64,000 nt of DNA from Qipengyuania flava (GCF_019448255.1 NZ_CP080410.1:620001-684000); one strand, 5' to 3'. Positions 34,136 to 43,759 are shown, counted from the first letter of the stretch. A program made the numbers and translations. The notes: generated by a model from the letters alone, not told the origin.

Positions 34136-35997
34136 GAGGCGTCCTCCCAGCGCACAGACGCATCGGTATAGTCGAAGGTGAACAGCCGGTCACCCACGCG
34201 CCGCTGGCGGAGGCCTTCGGGCAGAGGCGCGCTTGGCAGGCCGGCATCGGCTGCGGCACGCGCGATGAGCGCATCGATGAAGGACCCTTCCGGCCAGCAG
34301 GCGGCGTAGCGGGTCTTGCCATGTTTCCAGCAGGCAACCCGGCCATCGCTGCCGGTCATATCGGGTTCGGCTTCGCCTTCGAGGTGGTCGAACCAGCCGG
34401 TTCCTTCCCATCCTTCGCCAGCAATCAAGAGGCCCGGCCGCCAGCTTTCGCTGAGCGTCACGGTCCCGCCGACCAGCTCGGCCAGCTTGCCGGGCGCAAG
34501 CGTATCCGGGATGGCGAAGTCCATCCCGCGCGACCCGCTGCGCGGCCCGATGACGAGCTGCCCGTCAAAGTTGTCGAGGCTTGCCGCGAGCGTGTCCGAA
34601 ACGATCGGCTGGCACGGCACCACGACCAGCGCGTAGCCATCGAGCGAGGCTCCGGGCGAGACGATATCGACGTTGAGCCCCAGCTTGCGCAGCGCCGAAT
34701 AGCTGCGGAAGGCCGCCCAGAGCGCCGACTTGCCTTCGCCTTGCGGCTGGATCTGCGTCATCCACTCCGCGGCATAGTCGAACACCAGCGCGGCTTGTTT
34801 CACCGTCTCGCCCGCAGCACCCAGGGATTCGAGGTCGCTGGCCGCCTCCTGCGCTTCGCCGAGGGCGGGTGCCGGTACCGCGTCGGGCCGCAGCAGGCCG
34901 GCGTGCATCTGCTCCTGCGCTTGCGGGAATTGCCGCCAGCGGAAGTAGCACAGCATCTCCGCGCCATGCGCATAGGCTTCCAGCGTCCACAGGCGCACCA
35001 TGCCCGGCAGCGGTGCAGGATTGTGCCGCGCCCAGTTGACCGGGCCGGGCTGCTGTTCGAGCACCGACCAGCGCCCGCCTGTTGCGCAGCCGCGATAGAG
35101 GTCGTGGTGGAAGGCAGCGATATCGGGATGGCCCTGGTGCGCGTAGGCGCGCTTTTCCTCCTCGGAGAAGCGGAACATCTCGAGGAAGCCGAGCGGGTAG
35201 CTGTCCCACCCGAGTACATCGAGATCGGCCGCAAGATCGTAGTGATCGTAGCCGGTGTAGAAGCCCATCGCGTTATGGGTAATGTCGCGCCCGGGAGAGA
35301 GTTCGCGCAGGATATCGACCTGCGCCTTGTTGAACCGCACGACCTGGTCGGAAGAGAAGCGGCGGAAGGCAAGCCAATGGGCGGGGTTCGCTTCCGTCAC
35401 GGTCAGATTGGGCAGCTCCACCTCGCCGAAAGAGCGGTACTCCATCGACCAGAACACATTGCCCCAGGCCGCATTCAGCGCCTCCACCGCGCCGTAGCGG
35501 TCCGCAAGCCACTGCCGGAACGCGTCGCGCGCGGCAGGCGAAAAGCTCTGCACCGTGTCGTGGCAGCCGTATTCGTTGTCGGTCTGCCAGCTCACCACGC
35601 CTGGGTGCTGGCCATAGCGTTCGGCGACGGCGCGGGTGATCCGCTCGGCCTCGGCGCGGTAGCCTTCGTGGCTGAAGCAATAGTGCCGCCGCGACCCGAA
35701 CCCGCGCGGCCTGCCGCTGCGATCGAGCGCGACCATGTCCGGCATGCGGTCCACCAGCCATTTCGGCGGCGTGGCAGTGGGCGTTCCCATGATGATGCCA
35801 AGGCCGGCTTCGTGCAGCGTCTCAACCGCGCGGTCGAGCCAGTCCCATTCGAACCGGCCCGGTTCGGGCTCGATACGGCTCCAGGCAAATTCGCCGATGC
35901 GCACGCGCGCGAGGCCAGTTTCGACCATCTGGCGCGCGTCGATGGCCCAGCGTTCTTCGGGCCAGTGTTCGGGATAGTAGCAAACGCCCAGCTGCAT
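34132..35997 (-). CDS. GH42 beta-galactosidase
   Basis: A 621-residue enzyme, near the shorter end of the family range. N-terminal GVCYYPEHWP is the GH42 start motif; acid/base E142 lies in WQTDNEYGCHD and nucleophile E314 in WSVLEQQPGPVNW. A trimerisation domain (from ~residue 395) and a small C-terminal beta domain follow. It has no signal peptide, so it splits imported beta-galactosides in the cytoplasm. It is divergent from the sodium/sugar symporter gene with only 12 bp between the start codons, and translationally coupled to moaA downstream. Confidence 0.93.
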   Translation of the reverse strand: MQLGVCYYPEHWPEERWAIDARQMVETGLARVRIGEFAWSRIEPEPGRFEWDWLDRAVETLHEAGLGIIMGTPTATPPKWLVDRMPDMVALDRSGRPRGFGSRRHYCFSHEGYRAEAERITRAVAERYGQHPGVVSWQTDNEYGCHDTVQSFSPAARDAFRQWLADRYGAVEALNAAWGNVFWSMEYRSFGEVELPNLTVTEANPAHWLAFRRFSSDQVVRFNKAQVDILRELSPGRDITHNAMGFYTGYDHYDLAADLDVLGWDSYPLGFLEMFRFSEEEKRAYAHQGHPDIAAFHHDLYRGCATGGRWSVLEQQPGPVNWARHNPAPLPGMVRLWTLEAYAHGAEMLCYFRWRQFPQAQEQMHAGLLRPDAVPAPALGEAQEAASDLESLGAAGETVKQAALVFDYAAEWMTQIQPQGEGKSALWAAFRSYSALRKLGLNVDIVSPGASLDGYALVVVPCQPIVSDTLAASLDNFDGQLVIGPRSGSRGMDFAIPDTLAPGKLAELVGGTVTLSESWRPGLLIAGEGWEGTGWFDHLEGEAEPDMTGSDGRVACWKHGKTRYAACWPEGSFIDALIARAAADAGLPSAPLPEGLRQRRVGDRLFTFDYTDASVRWEDAS

Positions 35998-36009
35998 CAG
36001 GAAAACTCC

Positions 36010-37557
36010 ATGCGCTTGCGTCTAGAGCCGAATCTGCGATGGATGCCAGCGGAATTCGGGGAGGGATACTTGTTCGGGGACACAGCGCAATTTGGCAGCC
36101 TGGTTCAGGTCGGCGTGTTTGTCGGCCTTACGGCGCTCGTCGGCCTGCTGACCTGGTGGAAGGTTCGCGGCGCGTCGCATGACGGGTCGGACAAGGACGT
36201 CTACCTCGGCGGCAAGGGGCTTTCGTGGTTCTTCGTCGCCGGTTCGATCACGCTGACGAACCTCTCGACCGACCAGCTCGTGGGCATGAATGGCAACCAG
36301 ATGCTGCTGCTCGCCTGGTGGGAAATTGCCGGCTTTGTCGGGCTGATGGCCTTGGCCTTCGTCTTCGTGCCGCTCTACTACCGCTACAATTGCACCACGG
36401 TGACCGAGCTGCTTGAGCGCCGCTACGACGGGCGCTCGATCCGCACGCTCATTTCGGGCCTGTTCCTGGCCGGGAATATTCTCATCTACCTTCCGGCCGC
36501 GCTCTATTCGGGCGGGCTGTTCCTGCAATCGCTGTTCGGCAGCGGCATCCCGCTGATCGGTTTTTCGATCGGGCTTGCGCTGGTCGGTGCCGCCTACACG
36601 ATCTTCGGCGGGCTGAGGGCGGTGGCCGTGATGGATACCTTCTCCGGCATTGGCATCCTGTTCCTGGCGCTGGTGATCGTCTTCCTCGCGCTGGCGGCGG
36701 TCGACTGGGACATCGTGACCGGCGTCCCTGCTGAGCGGCTCAGCATGGTCGGGGCATCGGACAGCCCGATCCCCTTCCACACGCTGTTCACCGGCATGGC
36801 CTTCATCCAGATCTTCTACTGGTCGACCAACCAGAACATCACCCAGAAGGCGATGGCCGCGCCCACCGTCAAGGAGGCGCAGAAGGGCGTTTTTGCCGCC
36901 GCCGCCGTGCGTATTCTGATCGTGCCGCCGATCGTCGTCATTCCGGGCGTCGTGGCCTACAAGCTGTTCGGGGACGTGGGCGATGCGGCCTATGGCCGGC
37001 TCGTTGCGGAAGTGCTGCCGAGCTGGCTGTCGGGCGCCTTTGCCGCCATGGTGGCCGCAGCGGTCATCACCACCTTCAGCGCGGTGCTGAACTCGACGGT
37101 CGCGCTCTATTCGGTCGATTTCCACGAGCAGTTCCTGGGCAAGGTGAAGAACCACTGGAAGCTGGGCGCGGTGATGAGCACGCTGGCGACCGTACTCGCG
37201 GTCATGCTGGTGCCGATGTACCAGTCGGCTGAAAGCATCATCAACCTGCTGCAGCAGCTGAACGGCCTTTCATCCATGCCGATCCTGTCGGCCTTCATCG
37301 CCGGCCTGTTCTTCCGCAACGTGTCGGCAATTTCGGCGATTGCGGGCGTGGTCTGGGGCGTGGCGCTCTACGGCACCTTCACCTTCTGGCTCGAGCCGAT
37401 GGGCATCATCGCGATGCACTACATCGACTTCATGGTCATCACGCTCGTCACCTCGGTGCTGGCGGCGCTGGCGTTCAACCGGCTGGTGCTGGGCTGCAAG
37501 GCTGAGTTCATCGGCCTGGCGCTGTTCCGCGGGGACGAGCTGGCGTCCAAGGCATGA
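36010..37557 (+). CDS. Sodium:solute symporter (SGLT-type sugar transporter)
   Basis: A 515-residue SSS-family transporter with about 14 helices. Family stretches include DVYLGGKGLSWFFVAGSITLTNLSTDQLVGMNGN (helix 1, near residues 60-95), YYRYNCTTVTELLERRYDG, an FGGLRAVAVMDT region and YWSTNQNITQKAMAA, all typical of vSGLT-like galactose/glucose carriers. ATG 36010 has AGGA 7 nt upstream. It is the first gene of a four-gene row coupled by 4-nt overlaps (symporter, GH36, galT, galK) and so probably imports galactose or galactosides with Na+. Confidence 0.92.
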   Translation: MRLRLEPNLRWMPAEFGEGYLFGDTAQFGSLVQVGVFVGLTALVGLLTWWKVRGASHDGSDKDVYLGGKGLSWFFVAGSITLTNLSTDQLVGMNGNQMLLLAWWEIAGFVGLMALAFVFVPLYYRYNCTTVTELLERRYDGRSIRTLISGLFLAGNILIYLPAALYSGGLFLQSLFGSGIPLIGFSIGLALVGAAYTIFGGLRAVAVMDTFSGIGILFLALVIVFLALAAVDWDIVTGVPAERLSMVGASDSPIPFHTLFTGMAFIQIFYWSTNQNITQKAMAAPTVKEAQKGVFAAAAVRILIVPPIVVIPGVVAYKLFGDVGDAAYGRLVAEVLPSWLSGAFAAMVAAAVITTFSAVLNSTVALYSVDFHEQFLGKVKNHWKLGAVMSTLATVLAVMLVPMYQSAESIINLLQQLNGLSSMPILSAFIAGLFFRNVSAISAIAGVVWGVALYGTFTFWLEPMGIIAMHYIDFMVITLVTSVLAALAFNRLVLGCKAEFIGLALFRGDELASKA

Positions 37558-39650
37558 GGCTGGCCGCGCTCCACGGCGAGGAATGGAGCCTCGTCCTCGA
37601 AATCGACAAGGGCGGGGCGCCGCTGTGGCGGCACCTGGGTGCGCGCGTCGAGACCGTGGCGATGGCGCCGCTGAGGGACACGCGCGGCTCGACCACTTTC
37701 TCGCTGGAGCGCGACCAGCCTCTATCGCTCGTGCCGACCCGGGGGCTGGGATGGTTTGGAGAGGAGGCATTGGCCTGCCGCGATGCATCTGGCATGGCGC
37801 TACCCGTCCATTTCGACGCGTTCGAAGTCGAGGAGGCGGATGACGCTCTTGCCTTCACCCTGAGCGACAGCGTGTGTGGGCTTGCTCTCGATGTGCGGTT
37901 CGCAGATCTTGCGGGCGGGCTGGTGATCGAAATCCGCGTATCCAATTCCGGCGAGGCTCCGATCCTTCTCGACCGGCTGGCCAGCCTCGCGATCCCGCTT
38001 CCTTCCACCTCGGCTGAAATCCTGTCCTGGCGCGGGCGGCACAACGCCGAGTTCGCCGAGTGCCGCGAACCCATGCCAAGCCAGGGTTGGCACCGCGAAA
38101 GCCGGCTCGGGATCACCGGGCACGGCGGTCCGCCGGGATGTTACGTGCTGGGCGAGGGCGCAGGCTGGGACGCGGGCGAGGTGCTCGCTGTCCAGTTCGG
38201 CTGGTCGGGCGACACGCGGCTGGGGATCGAGCCCGATGACGAGGGCGGCTATGTGCTGATGGGCGAGGCGCTGCTCGCGCCCGGCGAAATCCGCCTGGAG
38301 CCCGGCGAGAGCTTCGCCGCGCCGCCCGCCTATGTCGCTATCTCGAACCATGGCCGCAACGGCGCGATGGCTTTTCAACACGCGATGATGCGCAGCCTGA
38401 TTGCGTGGCCCGGAGGCGCGATGCTCCCGCGCCCCGTTCATCTCAACAGCTGGGAGGCGTGCTACTTCGCGCATGACGAGGAGCGTATCGCCCGGCTCGC
38501 AAAGGCAGCGGCGGATCTCGGCGCGGAACGGTTCATCCTCGACGACGGCTGGTTCAGGGGCCGCAACTGGGACAACGCTGGGCTGGGCGACTGGACGCCC
38601 GATCCGAAAAAGTACCCGCGCGGCTTACGACCGCTGGCGGAGAGGGTGCAGGCGCTGGGGCTGGAATTCGGCCTCTGGGTGGAGCCCGAAATGGTCAATC
38701 CCGACAGCGACCTCTACCGCGCGCATCCCGACTGGGTGCTTGCGCTTGAGGGGCGTGACAGGCCGACCGCGCGCAACCAGCTCGTGCTCGACCTGCGGCG
38801 CGAGGAGGTGCGCGAGTACCTTTTTAACTGCCTCGACGCGCTGCTGCGCGAGGTGCCGATCAGCTACCTCAAATGGGACCACAACCGCCCGCACGCGCCA
38901 TCGGGCGGAGCAGAGCAGGTGCGCGGGGCTTACGCGCTGTTCGAGCGGCTGCGCGCCGCGCATCCGGCGGTCGAGATCGAGAGCTGTTCGGCCGGCGGCG
39001 GACGGATCGATGCCGGCATCTTGCGCCATACCCACCGCTTCTGGACCAGTGACAATATCGATGCGCTGTCTCGCCTCGATATGCAGCGCGGTTTCCTTGC
39101 CTTCATGCCGCCCGAGGTGATGGGCGCCCATGTCGGAGCCAGCCCGAGCCATGCGACCGGGCGCACCCAGACGCTCGACTTTCGCGCAGCGATCGCCGCG
39201 CAGGGCCATTTCGGTGTCGAGCTCGACCCCGAGGCCATGGCTGAAAAGGATCGTGCCCGCCTCGCTGAGTGGCTGGATTTCGCCAAGCGCTGGCGCGGCC
39301 TTGTCCACGGGGGGAAGACGCTCGTGGGCGAGGGTGTCGACGGGCTGGCCTGGCAGGCGCAGGGCTCGGGGGACGAATACCTCCTCTGGGTCATTCGCAA
39401 GAGCCATCCTGCGCAGCGCCGCTCCCCGCCCCTGCGCCTGCCCTTTGCTGAGGATCGCGACTGGTCGGTGCGCTTGCTGGAGACCACGGGCTCGCGCCAT
39501 GTGCTTGCCGCCGGCGACGGCGCGGCCCTCAAAGCCATGCGCGAGGAGCCTGCAACCGTTTCGGGCAGTTGGCTTGCGAACGCGGGCCTTGCGCTTCCCG
39601 CCATCCCGGCCGAAGGGGCCGCCATCTTCCACCTGAAGGCAATGGCATGA
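37554..39650 (+). CDS. GH36 alpha-galactosidase
   Basis: A 698-residue enzyme with the N-terminal beta-supersandwich, a (beta/alpha)8 barrel and a C-terminal beta domain. Motifs: LNSWEACYF, FILDDGWF (~residues 327-334), nucleophile D442 in YLKWDHNR, CSAGGGRID, and acid/base D500 in FWTSDNIDALSR. No signal peptide, so it acts on imported melibiose- or raffinose-type sugars. The start ATG overlaps the symporter stop. The galactose it frees feeds galK and galT just downstream. Confidence 0.94.
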   Translation: MRLAALHGEEWSLVLEIDKGGAPLWRHLGARVETVAMAPLRDTRGSTTFSLERDQPLSLVPTRGLGWFGEEALACRDASGMALPVHFDAFEVEEADDALAFTLSDSVCGLALDVRFADLAGGLVIEIRVSNSGEAPILLDRLASLAIPLPSTSAEILSWRGRHNAEFAECREPMPSQGWHRESRLGITGHGGPPGCYVLGEGAGWDAGEVLAVQFGWSGDTRLGIEPDDEGGYVLMGEALLAPGEIRLEPGESFAAPPAYVAISNHGRNGAMAFQHAMMRSLIAWPGGAMLPRPVHLNSWEACYFAHDEERIARLAKAAADLGAERFILDDGWFRGRNWDNAGLGDWTPDPKKYPRGLRPLAERVQALGLEFGLWVEPEMVNPDSDLYRAHPDWVLALEGRDRPTARNQLVLDLRREEVREYLFNCLDALLREVPISYLKWDHNRPHAPSGGAEQVRGAYALFERLRAAHPAVEIESCSAGGGRIDAGILRHTHRFWTSDNIDALSRLDMQRGFLAFMPPEVMGAHVGASPSHATGRTQTLDFRAAIAAQGHFGVELDPEAMAEKDRARLAEWLDFAKRWRGLVHGGKTLVGEGVDGLAWQAQGSGDEYLLWVIRKSHPAQRRSPPLRLPFAEDRDWSVRLLETTGSRHVLAAGDGAALKAMREEPATVSGSWLANAGLALPAIPAEGAAIFHLKAMA

Positions 39651-40642
39651 CCACATCGGCTCCCCATCGGCGCAAGAACCTGCTGACCGGAGACTGGGTT
39701 CTGGTCTCGCCCCAGCGCATGGGCCGTCCCTGGCAGGGGGAGGTCAAGAAGGCCGATCCGGCTGCGCGCCCTGCGCACGATCCAGACTGCTACCTGTGCC
39801 CGCGCAACGAGCGCGTCGGCGGTGCGCCCAATCCCGACTACGCGGGAACCTGGGTCTTCCCCAACGATTTTCCCGCCCTTCTGATGGAGCCAGAGGGCAC
39901 CTCTTCTGACGGTCTGTTCGAGGAAGCGCCGGTGTCGGGCGAAGCGCGGGTGATCTGCTACGCGCCCGACCATTCCGCGACGCTCGCCCGCATGGACGGA
40001 CCGGCGCGCCGCGCGGTGGTCGAGACCTGGTGCGACCTGTCGGCAGAGCTGGGCCAGCGGTGGGGCTATGTGCAGATTTTCGAGAACAAGGGCGCGATGA
40101 TGGGCGCGTCTTCCCCGCATCCGCATGGGCAGGTCTGGGCGAGCGATTTCGTGCCCACGCTGGTCGAGCGCGAGGAGGGCTGCCAGCGCGGTCATGAGGG
40201 CGATCTTCTGGCCGATGTCATCGCTGCCGAAGACGCCAGCGGCGAGCGCGTTGTCGCCAGCAACGCGCATTGGCTGGCGGTAGTCCCGCACTGGGCGGCC
40301 TGGCCCTTCGAGACCCTGCTGATCGCAAGGGACCCTGTGGCGCGGCTGGAAGATCTGTCACCCGGCGCACGCGATGCGCTGGCGGACGTCCTCGGCAAGC
40401 TGCTGCCCGCCTATGATGCGCTGTTCGACACTGATTTTCCCTATTCGATGGGTTGGCACGGCGCGCCGCATTCGCTTGGCCCGGACTGCGCACACTGGCG
40501 GCTCCACGCGCATTTCTTCCCGCCGCTCCTGCGCTCTGCGGAAATCCGCAAGCATATGGTTGGCTACGAACTGATGGCCGAAACGCAGCGCGACCTCACG
40601 CCCGAAGCGGCCGCTCAGCGCATCCGGGAGGCGAAGGCATGA
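39647..40642 (+). CDS. galT: Galactose-1-phosphate uridylyltransferase
   Basis: A 331-residue Leloir-pathway enzyme exchanging UMP between UDP-glucose and galactose 1-phosphate. Near the N-terminus are RRKNLLTGDWVLVSP and a zinc pair CYLC (C48, C51); the nucleophile His motif HPHGQ is at residues 158-162 in SSPHPHGQVW. Later, a second metal/His region is at WHGAPH and HAHFFPP. It overlaps the GH36 stop and the galK start by 4 nt each. UDP-galactose 4-epimerase (galE), needed to complete the cycle, is not in the window. Confidence 0.95.
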   Translation: MTTSAPHRRKNLLTGDWVLVSPQRMGRPWQGEVKKADPAARPAHDPDCYLCPRNERVGGAPNPDYAGTWVFPNDFPALLMEPEGTSSDGLFEEAPVSGEARVICYAPDHSATLARMDGPARRAVVETWCDLSAELGQRWGYVQIFENKGAMMGASSPHPHGQVWASDFVPTLVEREEGCQRGHEGDLLADVIAAEDASGERVVASNAHWLAVVPHWAAWPFETLLIARDPVARLEDLSPGARDALADVLGKLLPAYDALFDTDFPYSMGWHGAPHSLGPDCAHWRLHAHFFPPLLRSAEIRKHMVGYELMAETQRDLTPEAAAQRIREAKA

Positions 40643-41718
40643 GCGAGGCCCTGAGAGACAAAGCCGCCGCGCTTTTCGCGGAACGGTTCGGAGAGGCCGC
40701 CGAAGGCACGGTTTTCGCGCCCGGGCGGGTCAATCTGATCGGCGAGCACGTCGACTATAACGACGGGCTCGTCCTTCCCATGCCGGTGCGCGAGGGGACG
40801 GCGATTGCCTGGTCGCGCACCGAGGGCGGCGATATCGAGGCTGTCGCGGCCGATTTCGGGGAAGAGGACCGCTTCGATGCGGCCACACCCGCACGACCGG
40901 AAAGCGTCGGCTGGACGTCCTATGTGCGCGGGATGGTGGCCGAAGCCGGTATTCCTGCAGGCGGCCTGAGGATCGTGATCACCGGCGACCTGCCCCGCGG
41001 ATCGGGCCTGTCGTCCTCCGCCTCGCTCTGCATCGCGACCGGGCGCGCTTTGGCCGCAGCCGCCGGGACCGATGCGGATCCGGTCGCGCTTGCCAAGGCA
41101 GCGCAGCGGACCGAGCATGGCTGGGCCGGGGTCGCGTGCGGCATCATGGACCAGATGGCGGTTGCGGCTGGCCAGCCCGGACACGCCATGCTGCTCGACT
41201 GCCGGGACCTCTCCTACACGCTCGTCCCTGTGCCCGAGGGCTGGAGCGTGGCGGTCGCCGACAGCGGCGTGACCCGCGGGCTGGTCGACGGCGAATACAA
41301 CGCACGCCGCGCGCAGTGCGAGAACGCGGCGCGCGCGCTCGGCGTCGAAAGCTTGCGCGATGCGACCATGGAGGCGCTCGATGCTGCAAATCTCCCGCAT
41401 CTTGAGGCGATGCGAGCGGCGCACGTGATCAGCGAAATCGCGCGCACCGCGGCTGCTGCCGATGCGCTGCGCAGCGGTGACCTGGAGCGCTTTGGCAGCT
41501 TGCTGGCCGAAGGGCACATATCGCTTAGGGACCAGTTCGAAGTGTCCGTCCCGGCTGTCGATGCTCTCGTCGAGCGGCTACAGGAAGCCATTGGAGTGCA
41601 GGGCGGTGCCCGGATGACAGGTGCCGGTTTCGGAGGATCGGTCGTGACCGTGATGGCGCGCGATGCGCTCGAGCGCGTGACCGCCGAAATGGGCGAAACG
41701 CTTCGCCAGGCGTTCTAA
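40639..41718 (+). CDS. galK: Galactokinase
   Basis: A 359-residue GHMP kinase that phosphorylates galactose at C1. The signature GRVNLIGEHVDYN is at residues 29-41, the ATP-binding GLSSSASL is near residues 117-124, and the third GHMP motif GARMTGAGFGGSVV is near the end. ATG 40639 overlaps galT. The length is usual for the family. It ends 10 bp from the convergent GH3-like gene. Confidence 0.95.
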   Translation: MSEALRDKAAALFAERFGEAAEGTVFAPGRVNLIGEHVDYNDGLVLPMPVREGTAIAWSRTEGGDIEAVAADFGEEDRFDAATPARPESVGWTSYVRGMVAEAGIPAGGLRIVITGDLPRGSGLSSSASLCIATGRALAAAAGTDADPVALAKAAQRTEHGWAGVACGIMDQMAVAAGQPGHAMLLDCRDLSYTLVPVPEGWSVAVADSGVTRGLVDGEYNARRAQCENAARALGVESLRDATMEALDAANLPHLEAMRAAHVISEIARTAAAADALRSGDLERFGSLLAEGHISLRDQFEVSVPAVDALVERLQEAIGVQGGARMTGAGFGGSVVTVMARDALERVTAEMGETLRQAF

Positions 41719-41728
41719 GCGGCGCGGA

Positions 41729-43759
41729 CTAGCCGACGCTGCGCAGTTTCCCAAAGAGCCCCGGAAGCGGTTCGCCCGAGCGGGCGCGGGCCATGGCTTC
41801 GGCAACCGCCTGCGGTACGGCGATCTCCAGGGGGCTGGCGCGCTCCTCGCTGAGGCCGACGCCGAGCTCGTAGGTGCCGGGACGGATAGCAAAGCTGCCA
41901 TCGCGCGCGAATTCGCCCAGGTGGTTGCCGCCGATCTCGAACAGCAGCCGGCGGCTCTCACCGGCAACGAGCGACAGCCGCTGGAAGTCGGCAAGCTCGC
42001 GCGGCCCGTAGCCGCGTCCTTCGGGGCGACGCACGTAGAGCTGGACCGTCTCGGTGCCTTCGCGCTCGCCCACATTGTGCAAGACAGTGCTCAGAACCAG
42101 CCGGTCGTGGCTGAGTTCGAGCGCGGTCTCGCCAAGCGCGAAATCGGAATAGCCCAGGCCATGCCCCAGCGAGAGGCCGGCGGTCCCCTTGTCGGCTAGC
42201 GCGATCGGCAAGCGGCCCCGCGGGGCGAATTCGCCGGTGAGAACTTCGGCAAGCGCATGGCCCGACATGGTCCCCAGCTGACCGGCGTGGAGCACGCACG
42301 GCAGTTTCGCGCCGCTGACTTCGGGATCGAGCGGGTAGGTGCCGAGGGTGACCAGAATGATGTTCGCATTCGCGGCACGGAGCGATTCCAGCAGCGTTCG
42401 CTGCGCCTCGCCCAGCTCGCGGATCTCGCCGAGGGCGACGATGACCGTACGCGACCGGCGCGCCGCTTCGCTGGCCATGCCGATCGCCATGCGGTCGGCG
42501 TTCACGAGGCGGTCGGCGGAGCCGGCGCGGCGATCCTGGCGCAGGGCAAGGCCGGGCACGTATTTGTGCGCCAGCCCGAGCGCTTCGAGCCCGTCGATCA
42601 GGCTGGTCCCTTCAGCCTCGCTGTCGCCCATCGGCAGACGCCGGTCGCCCGCCGCAAGGCCGACGATCAGTATCTCGCCCGAATCCACGGTGAGCGGGAG
42701 GAGGGCGGGATCGTTGCGCAGCAGCACGATGGCGTGCCGCGCGGCGTCGAGCGCAACCGTACGGCCGCGCTGCTTGGGCGGCGCCGGCTGTGCGTCTTCC
42801 ACGGGACCTTCGCTGCGGAAGAGGCCAAGGTCGTATTTTGCGCCGAGCACCCTGCGAACGGCGTCGTCAAGCATGAGGGTCGGAATGCGCCCGTCCTTTA
42901 CGGCGGCGTCCACCGCACCGACCGACAGGCCCACATAGGGTGCTTCGCCCAGGTCCTGGCCGGCAAGGCGGGCAATCTCGGCCCATTCTGCCAGATCGAT
43001 ACCTTCGAAGCCTCCCGGGCCACCGACCGCGAATTTTGGGTCCTCCGGTACGTTGCGAAGGTCGAACGCATCCTGCGTAACGGCATCGAGCGCGACGCTG
43101 GCCGGGGACGCTTCGCGCAAGACGCCGGCCACGAGCCGCAGCTTTTCGTCCAACCGGCGGGCGCTGTGGCGTCCGGTCCAGGAGGGATCGTCGACCCGCA
43201 GGCAGGCAAGGGCGCTGCCTCCGCCCTCGTCCCGGTGTTCGAGCCCGCGAACCGTGGCCGAGGCCAGGCTCTGGGCAAGGCGCGCGGACGCGCCCCAACT
43301 CGAGGCAAGATACTTGTCCTTTGGCGAGACGCTGAGGGCAACGTCAGGTCCCAGCAGCCAGTTGCGGCCCGTGTGGCGCGCTTCGCTCGACACGATGCGC
43401 GCCGAACGGTCGGCAAGCGAGGGCTCCCAGGTCGAAGCGAGGGCAAAGGGGCTCGGCATGACAAGCTCGGTCCCGCGCGCCACGGGGGCGGCGACCAGCA
43501 AGGGAATGCCGAGGCGCGTTTCCTCGATCGCTATCCGCTGCAAATTGGCGAGGTCACCCGGCGATCCGTTCTCCAGGAGGCCGCAGAGCTGGCCGCGCCG
43601 CAACTGGTCCCGGATATGGCGGACATCGCCGCTATCACCGGCGTCGGGCGAGGGCTGGAGGACCAGTTGACCGATCTTCTCTTCCTGCGTCATGATGGCG
43701 AGCAGGTCCTCGACGAACCGCTCGCGTTCGGCTGCATGATCGGATGGAAGGCGGGCCAT
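41729..43759 (-). CDS. GH3-like protein with degenerate active site
   Basis: A 676-residue protein with the overall GH3 plan: MTQEEKIGQL at the N-terminus, RLGIPLLVAAPVARG, a linker with LDDAVRRVLGAKYDLGLF (~residues 325-342), the C-domain (RHAIVLLRNDPALLPL, TVIVALGEIRELGEAQR), and a fibronectin-type end (LVLSTVLHNVGEREGTETVQLYV in outline). The two key GH3 motifs are not recognisable: where KHF is expected there is ACLRVDDPSWTGRH, and where the SDW nucleophile motif is expected the sequence runs through LRNVPEDPKFAVGGPGGF. No signal peptide. ATG 43759 is the best start; a TTG at 43822 is less likely. It may be a non-hydrolytic or altered-specificity paralogue. Confidence 0.78.
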   Translation of the reverse strand: MARLPSDHAAERERFVEDLLAIMTQEEKIGQLVLQPSPDAGDSGDVRHIRDQLRRGQLCGLLENGSPGDLANLQRIAIEETRLGIPLLVAAPVARGTELVMPSPFALASTWEPSLADRSARIVSSEARHTGRNWLLGPDVALSVSPKDKYLASSWGASARLAQSLASATVRGLEHRDEGGGSALACLRVDDPSWTGRHSARRLDEKLRLVAGVLREASPASVALDAVTQDAFDLRNVPEDPKFAVGGPGGFEGIDLAEWAEIARLAGQDLGEAPYVGLSVGAVDAAVKDGRIPTLMLDDAVRRVLGAKYDLGLFRSEGPVEDAQPAPPKQRGRTVALDAARHAIVLLRNDPALLPLTVDSGEILIVGLAAGDRRLPMGDSEAEGTSLIDGLEALGLAHKYVPGLALRQDRRAGSADRLVNADRMAIGMASEAARRSRTVIVALGEIRELGEAQRTLLESLRAANANIILVTLGTYPLDPEVSGAKLPCVLHAGQLGTMSGHALAEVLTGEFAPRGRLPIALADKGTAGLSLGHGLGYSDFALGETALELSHDRLVLSTVLHNVGEREGTETVQLYVRRPEGRGYGPRELADFQRLSLVAGESRRLLFEIGGNHLGEFARDGSFAIRPGTYELGVGLSEERASPLEIAVPQAVAEAMARARSGEPLPGLFGKLRSVG

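Noticed and set aside
34321-36009. Extension of the symporter frame 560 codons upstream, antisense to GH42
   Set aside because: The SGLT-type protein needs no such domain, and ATG 36010 has a good ribosome-binding site. The upstream part is a shadow of GH42.
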